Of a DNA stretch of 20,202 nucleotides, positions 15,709 to 20,202 are shown piece by piece (within the stretch, counting starts at the first letter, position 1; the number at the start of each line of letters is the position of its first letter). The position numbers and the translations under genes are program-made. The notes beneath the pieces were generated by a model. That model was given only the letters and a program-made list of their open reading frames with translations. It did not search any database and was not told the origin of the DNA. Source of the DNA: Proteiniphilum sp. UBA1403 (lineage in GTDB: Bacteria; Bacteroidota; Bacteroidia; Bacteroidales; Dysgonomonadaceae); the NCBI GenBank assembly GCA_002305715.1, contig DBQD01000055.1:1-20202 (forward strand), written 5' to 3'.

Positions 15709-15734
15709 ATCAATTAAACAAAAAAGATAAAAAC

Positions 15735-16904
15735 ATGGCAACAAACAACGAAGATTCGCGTCCAAGAAGGAGTTTTAGCAGCGCGAACAATGAGAGACAC
15801 ATTTCATCCAACCGGAACCAGAATTATGATTCGCGCAACAGAAATCAGGATTATGATTCACCAAACCGGAATCAAGGATACGAAAGAAGACCTCGACAGG
15901 AGGGTGGCTACCGCCCACAGGAACGTTCCTACAACAATCAAAATTGGAACAACGACTCACAGCAAAGAAATTCATATGGAGAGGGAGAAGGTGCTCCACG
16001 GAAACGCCGCCCAAGGGTAGGGGAACGTATTCAATCACCACAAAGGGGGCCAAGTGGAAATTATGGAAACCGCAACTGGGGGGATAAATCTCCAAACAGA
16101 AACAACCAACAAGCTTCTGCTCCCAAAACATTGAAGAAGAAAAAACCATTCAAGCAGATTAAGTACAAAGAAAGTGCCAATCCAAATGCTCCAATCCGTC
16201 TTAATAAGTATCTTGCTAATGCAGGTGTTTGCTCAAGACGTGAAGCGGATGAGTTTATACAGGCAGGTGTGGTAAAGGTAAATGGACAGGTTGTGACCGA
16301 ACTGGGAACAAAAATTACGCGTGCTGACTCGGTAATGTTCCACAATCAACCGGTGAGTCTGGAAAGCAAGGTATATGTTCTACTAAACAAGCCAAAAGGG
16401 TTTGTTACAACGACAGATGATCCGGAAAACAGAAAGACAGTGATGGAATTGGTAAAAAGCGCATGCTCTGAACGAATTTATCCTGTGGGAAGACTTGACA
16501 GAGCTACGACCGGTGTTCTGTTGCTTACCAACGATGGTGATTTGGCATCGAAATTAACACATCCAAAATACGAAAAGAGAAAGATTTATCAGGTATGGCT
16601 CGATAAACCAGTAGCCATGGAGCATATGCAGATGATAGCTGATGGAATTGAACTGGAGGATGGGGAAATTCATGCCGATGCTATCAGCTATGTTACAGAA
16701 GAGGATCTGACGCAAGTGGGTATTGAAATACACTCAGGAAAGAATCGTGTTGTACGCCGCATTTTCGAAAAACTAGGTTACCGGGTATTGAAACTCGATA
16801 GGGTTTATTTTGCCGGTCTGACCAAGAAAAAACTCTCTCGTGGAAAATGGCGTTATCTCTCAGAACAAGAGGTAAACATGCTGCGCATGGGAGCGTTTGA
16901 TTAA
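15735..16904 (+). CDS. rluB: RsuA/RluB-family rRNA pseudouridine synthase with long disordered N-terminus
   Basis: ATG 15735 gives 389 residues; the open frame reaches 15699 with a weaker start. Residues 1 to about 150 are low-complexity, rich in Arg, Asn, Gln, Gly, Ser and Tyr, with near-repeats of NRNQxYDS at 27-50 and a basic patch KTLKKKKPFKQIKYK at 131-145. An S4 RNA-binding domain follows (IRLNKYLANAGVCSRREADEF, about 154-200). The catalytic domain has VYVLLNKPKGFVTT, then GRLDRATTG with catalytic D255, and the family motif NRVVRRIFEKLGYRVLKLDR (337-356). The enzyme isomerises a uridine in rRNA; RluB targets 23S position 2605 in E. coli, but the exact target here is inferred. The disordered tail is common in Bacteroidota homologues and may help RNA binding. 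asnS starts 47 nt downstream, suggesting co-transcription. Confidence 0.9.
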   Translation: MATNNEDSRPRRSFSSANNERHISSNRNQNYDSRNRNQDYDSPNRNQGYERRPRQEGGYRPQERSYNNQNWNNDSQQRNSYGEGEGAPRKRRPRVGERIQSPQRGPSGNYGNRNWGDKSPNRNNQQASAPKTLKKKKPFKQIKYKESANPNAPIRLNKYLANAGVCSRREADEFIQAGVVKVNGQVVTELGTKITRADSVMFHNQPVSLESKVYVLLNKPKGFVTTTDDPENRKTVMELVKSACSERIYPVGRLDRATTGVLLLTNDGDLASKLTHPKYEKRKIYQVWLDKPVAMEHMQMIADGIELEDGEIHADAISYVTEEDLTQVGIEIHSGKNRVVRRIFEKLGYRVLKLDRVYFAGLTKKKLSRGKWRYLSEQEVNMLRMGAFD

Positions 16905-16925
16905 AAGAACATTGATATAGCATCA

Positions 16926-16939
16926 TTCCCGCATGGGAA
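16926..16939 (+). other. Short hairpin just before asnS
   Basis: TTCCC-GCAT-GGGAA can form a 5-bp stem with a 4-nt loop, ending 12 nt before the asnS ATG. It lies where a ribosome would bind and could modulate initiation, but it is short and may be incidental. Confidence 0.3.
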
Positions 16940-16951
16940 AAAGCGTTGAAT

Positions 16952-18349
16952 ATGAAACAAATTAAAAGAACAAAAATTTCAGAAGCTTTACAGCTTACCA
17001 ACTTCGGCGAAGAAGTTAATATTAAAGGTTGGGTGCGCACCCGTAGAGGAAACAAAAATGTGGGGTTTGTCGCATTGAACGACGGGTCTACAATTAATAA
17101 CATACAGATTGTGATTGATATAGCGCAATTTGGTGAAGAGTTTCTTAAGCCAATAACAACCGGAGCTTGCCTTAATGTGAACGGCATACTGGTTGAATCG
17201 CAGGGACAAGGTCAGTCTGTAGAAATACAGGCTACAGAAATTGAGATCTTCGGTGAGGCTGATCCTTCCGTATATCCATTACAAAAGAAAGGTCACTCGC
17301 TGGAATTTCTTCGCGAGATTGCTCACCTGCGTCCGCGTACCAATACGTTCGGCGCCATTTTCCGGATGCGGCACCACATGTCGTATGCGATTCATAAGTT
17401 TTTTAACGATAAAGGCTTCTACTATTTCCATACTCCAATCATTACAGCTTCAGATGCAGAGGGTGCCGGTTCCATGTTTGAGGTGACCACACTCGATGCT
17501 GAAAATCTACCACGTAATGAGGATGGGAAAGTAGATTTTACAGAAGATTTCTTCGGAAGACAAACCAACCTTACGGTATCGGGACAACTCGAAGGGGAAC
17601 TGGGTGCCATGGCATTGGGTGCTATCTATACGTTTGGTCCTACCTTCCGTGCCGAAAACTCCAACACTCCTCGACATCTAGCTGAGTTCTGGATGATTGA
17701 ACCAGAAGTCGCCTTCTATGACAATAACGACAATATGGACCTGGCTGAGGAATTCTTGAAATACTTGATTCGTTGTGCATTGGATCATTGTATGGAGGAT
17801 ATAGAATTCCTTGCTAAGATGTACGACAATGATCTGATTAACAGATTGAAGTTTGTTGTGGAGAACGATTTCGTTCGTCTCACATACACTCAAGGGGTGA
17901 AGATTCTGGAAGAGTCGGGAGAAAAATTTGAATTCCCAGTTTACTGGGGAGCCGACTTGCAATCGGAGCACGAACGTTACCTGGTTGAGAAGCATTTCAA
18001 ACGCCCGGTAATCTTAACCGACTATCCGAAGGAGATTAAATCGTTCTACATGAAACAGAATGAGGATGGTAAAACCGTTCGTGCCATGGACGTACTTTTC
18101 CCAAAAATTGGAGAAATTATTGGTGGCTCGGAACGTGAAGCTGATTATGATAAACTGCTGCGTAGGGTAAATGAGACTGGCATGAATATTGAACCAATTT
18201 GGTGGTACCTGGAAACACGTAAATTTGGTACTGCTCCCCATGCGGGATTTGGTCTAGGGTTTGAAAGACTGATGCTCTTTGTGACGGGTATGGCAAACAT
18301 CCGTGATGTAATACCATTCCCACGTACCCCAAATAACGCGGATTTTTAA
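16952..18349 (+). CDS. asnS: Asparaginyl-tRNA synthetase
   Basis: ATG 16952 (MKQIKRTKISE) gives 465 residues; a TTG two codons upstream is a less likely start. The enzyme charges tRNA-Asn with asparagine using ATP. The N-terminal OB-fold anticodon-binding domain spans about 15-102 (VNIKGWVRTRRGNKNVGFVALNDGS). The class II catalytic core follows: LRPRTNTFGAIFRMRHHM near 127-143, motif 2 FRAENSNTPRHLAEF (232-246), and motif 3 GFGLGFERL (432-440) with the ATP-binding arginine. ERLMLFVTGMANIRDVIPFPRTPNNADF is the standard AsnRS C-terminus and separates it from AspRS. It lies 47 nt after the pseudouridine synthase and 17 nt before lepA, so the three translation genes probably form one operon. Confidence 0.97.
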   Translation: MKQIKRTKISEALQLTNFGEEVNIKGWVRTRRGNKNVGFVALNDGSTINNIQIVIDIAQFGEEFLKPITTGACLNVNGILVESQGQGQSVEIQATEIEIFGEADPSVYPLQKKGHSLEFLREIAHLRPRTNTFGAIFRMRHHMSYAIHKFFNDKGFYYFHTPIITASDAEGAGSMFEVTTLDAENLPRNEDGKVDFTEDFFGRQTNLTVSGQLEGELGAMALGAIYTFGPTFRAENSNTPRHLAEFWMIEPEVAFYDNNDNMDLAEEFLKYLIRCALDHCMEDIEFLAKMYDNDLINRLKFVVENDFVRLTYTQGVKILEESGEKFEFPVYWGADLQSEHERYLVEKHFKRPVILTDYPKEIKSFYMKQNEDGKTVRAMDVLFPKIGEIIGGSEREADYDKLLRRVNETGMNIEPIWWYLETRKFGTAPHAGFGLGFERLMLFVTGMANIRDVIPFPRTPNNADF

Positions 18350-18366
18350 GATTGAATAATAACTGA

Positions 18367-20154
18367 ATGAAGAATATACGCAATTTTTGCATCATTGCGC
18401 ACATTGACCATGGGAAGAGTACCTTGGCCGACCGACTACTGGAGTTTACAAAAACTGTGGAAGGGAAGGATTTACAGGCACAGGTACTAGACAGCATGGA
18501 TCTTGAGCGGGAGAGAGGCATTACAATCAAGAGTCACGCCATTGAAATGGAGTATGTCTACGAAGGTGAGAAGTATACACTTAACCTGATAGACACCCCA
18601 GGACACGTGGATTTCTCGTACGAGGTTTCACGATCTATTGCTGCTTGCGAAGGGGCTCTGTTGGTTGTTGATGCTGCGCAAGGTATTCAGGCACAGACAA
18701 TCTCCAATGTTTACATGGCTATTGAACATGATTTGGAGATTATTCCCATACTCAACAAGATTGATTTGGAGAGTGCCATGCCCGATGAGGTGGAGGATCA
18801 GATTGTACAATTGCTGGGAACTCCGCGGGATCAAATTATTCGTACCAGCGGTAAGACAGGTATAGGCATTGAAGAGATCTTGCGTGCTATCATTGAGCGT
18901 GTTCCAGCTCCTCAAGGTGATCCGGATGCTCCATTGCAGGCATTGATATTTGATTCAGTCTTTAATTCATTCCGAGGTATTATTGCCTATTATAAGATTG
19001 TGAACGGTACCCTCCGTAAAGGAGATCTGGTGAAATTCATCAATACCGGTAAGGAGTATGAGGCCGACGAAGTGGGTATTCTACGTCTAAATATGGTGCC
19101 ACGCAGCGAAGTGCATTGTGGCGATGTGGGATATATTATTTCTGGTATTAAGACATCGAAAGAGGTGAAGGTGGGTGACACCATAACACATGTGAAACGT
19201 CCAGCAGCAAAAAGTATTGAAGGGTTTGAAGAGGTTAAACCGATGGTTTTTGCGGGTGTATATCCTATTGTTAGTGAGGATTTCGAGAACTTGCGGGCCT
19301 CTTTGGAAAAGTTGCAATTGAACGACGCATCACTGACATTTCAACCTGAGTCGTCTGTGGCTCTTGGATTTGGATTCCGCTGTGGATTCCTAGGATTACT
19401 CCATATGGAGATCATTCAGGAGCGACTTGAGCGAGAGTTTAATATGGATGTGATAACAACTGTTCCTAACGTTTCCTACCGAATATACGACAAAAAGGGA
19501 AACATGAAGGAGGTTCACAACCCGAGTGGTCTACCTGACCCCACACTCATCGATCGAATTGAAGAGCCATTTATTCGTGCTTCTGTCATCACCAATACGT
19601 CATATATTGGACCAATAATGACACTCTGTCTGGGTAAAAGAGGTGTGCTGATTAAACAGGAATATATTTCAGGAGATCGAGTGGAGATTATATACGATCT
19701 GCCACTTGGTGAGATTGTAATCGACTTCTACGACAAATTGAAGAGTATCTCTAAAGGATATGCTTCGTTCGATTACCATATGCACGACTATCGCCCTTCG
19801 AAGTTGGTGAAACTAGATATACTCCTCAATGGAGAACCCGTGGACGCTCTATCTACTCTGACGCATTTCGACAATGCGCAGAGCTTTGGTCGACGCATGT
19901 GTGAGAAACTGAAGGAGTTGATACCTCGACAGCAATTTGATATAGCAATTCAGGCAGCCATAGGAGCAAAGATTATTGCACGTGAAACGGTGAAGGCGGT
20001 ACGAAAGGATGTAACGGCTAAGTGTTATGGTGGTGACATCTCTCGTAAGCGCAAGTTGCTCGAAAAGCAGAAGGAGGGTAAGAAGAGAATGAAACAGGTA
20101 GGAAATGTGGAGGTACCGCAAAAGGCTTTCCTCGCTGTGCTTAAACTGGATTAA
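18367..20154 (+). CDS. lepA: Elongation factor 4 (LepA), translational GTPase
   Basis: This is a complete 595-residue LepA. The GTPase domain has G1 AHIDHGKS (11-18), switch I RERGITIK (48-55), G3 DTPGH (76-80) and G4 NKID (130-133). Domain II and the EF-G-like domains follow, including PMVFAGVYPI and SSVALGFGFRCGFLGLLHMEI. The LepA-specific C-terminal domain ends with ISRKRKLLEKQKEGKKRMKQVGNVEVPQKAFLAVLKLD, including the basic tRNA/ribosome-contacting segment. EF4 binds ribosomes and acts in translation initiation or back-translocation under stress, and is usually non-essential. The start at 18367 is 17 nt after asnS. All GTPase motifs are intact. Confidence 0.98.
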   Translation: MKNIRNFCIIAHIDHGKSTLADRLLEFTKTVEGKDLQAQVLDSMDLERERGITIKSHAIEMEYVYEGEKYTLNLIDTPGHVDFSYEVSRSIAACEGALLVVDAAQGIQAQTISNVYMAIEHDLEIIPILNKIDLESAMPDEVEDQIVQLLGTPRDQIIRTSGKTGIGIEEILRAIIERVPAPQGDPDAPLQALIFDSVFNSFRGIIAYYKIVNGTLRKGDLVKFINTGKEYEADEVGILRLNMVPRSEVHCGDVGYIISGIKTSKEVKVGDTITHVKRPAAKSIEGFEEVKPMVFAGVYPIVSEDFENLRASLEKLQLNDASLTFQPESSVALGFGFRCGFLGLLHMEIIQERLEREFNMDVITTVPNVSYRIYDKKGNMKEVHNPSGLPDPTLIDRIEEPFIRASVITNTSYIGPIMTLCLGKRGVLIKQEYISGDRVEIIYDLPLGEIVIDFYDKLKSISKGYASFDYHMHDYRPSKLVKLDILLNGEPVDALSTLTHFDNAQSFGRRMCEKLKELIPRQQFDIAIQAAIGAKIIARETVKAVRKDVTAKCYGGDISRKRKLLEKQKEGKKRMKQVGNVEVPQKAFLAVLKLD

Positions 20155-20178
20155 TTAATTCTTTAGATAAAGGAAAAC

Positions 20179-20202
20179 GGGGCTGTCTCAAAAGATTGAC
20201 AG
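20179..20202 (+). terminator. Possible lepA terminator, cut by the window end
   Basis: After the lepA stop, CTGTC (20183-20187) is followed 10 nt later by GACAG (20198-20202), the last bases of the window. The preceding GG would pair with CC just beyond the edge. GGCTGTC-loop-GACAG[CC] followed by T residues would be a rho-independent terminator. The string GGGGCTGTCTCAAAA also resembles the terminal inverted repeats of some Bacteroidota insertion sequences, so an element boundary cannot be excluded. Confidence 0.45.

Overview
The window comes from a chromosome of the Bacteroidota, most likely order Bacteroidales. The protein families are typical of that group: roughly 800-residue double-FtsX permeases, a DUF4369 protein, an Arg/Asn-rich RsuA-type pseudouridine synthase, and Bacteroides-like PurB and AsnS. 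Candidate promoters follow the TTTG / TAnnTTTG pattern of this phylum, and Shine-Dalgarno sequences are weak. A genus cannot be fixed from the sequence alone; Dysgonomonadaceae/Porphyromonadaceae is a guess.

Positions 1-11173 lie on the minus strand and hold a tripartite efflux operon. In transcription order it encodes a TolC-like outer-membrane channel, an HlyD/MacA-like adaptor, a 224-residue LolD/MacB-type ATPase and three consecutive full-length FtsX/MacB-type permeases. Gaps between these genes are 11-26 nt. A partial DUF4369 protein follows after an 80-nt gap and runs off the left edge.

Positions 11174-13803 hold the regulatory part. A divergent plus-strand pair encodes a sigma-54-dependent NtrC-family response regulator and a histidine kinase that begins on the base after the regulator's stop codon. 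The kinase has two closely spaced membrane helices and no periplasmic sensor domain. The divergent intergenic region contains a near-consensus -24/-12 (sigma-54) promoter aimed at the efflux operon, two matching dyad operators 21 bp apart at an enhancer-like distance upstream, a -7-like box for the regulator, and four tandem 22-bp repeats ending just before the regulator's ATG. The simplest model is a self-contained stress-sensing module in which the kinase reads the state of the membrane or of the transporter and the regulator switches on the pump through sigma-54.

Positions 13804-20202 are housekeeping. They hold tRNA-Val(TAC) on the minus strand with its own promoter and terminator, then plus-strand purB (adenylosuccinate lyase), an RsuA/RluB-family pseudouridine synthase with a long disordered N-terminus, asnS and lepA. 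The last three are closely spaced. The window ends inside what looks like the first arm of a terminator hairpin after lepA. No mobile-element genes, CRISPR arrays or rRNA genes were seen.
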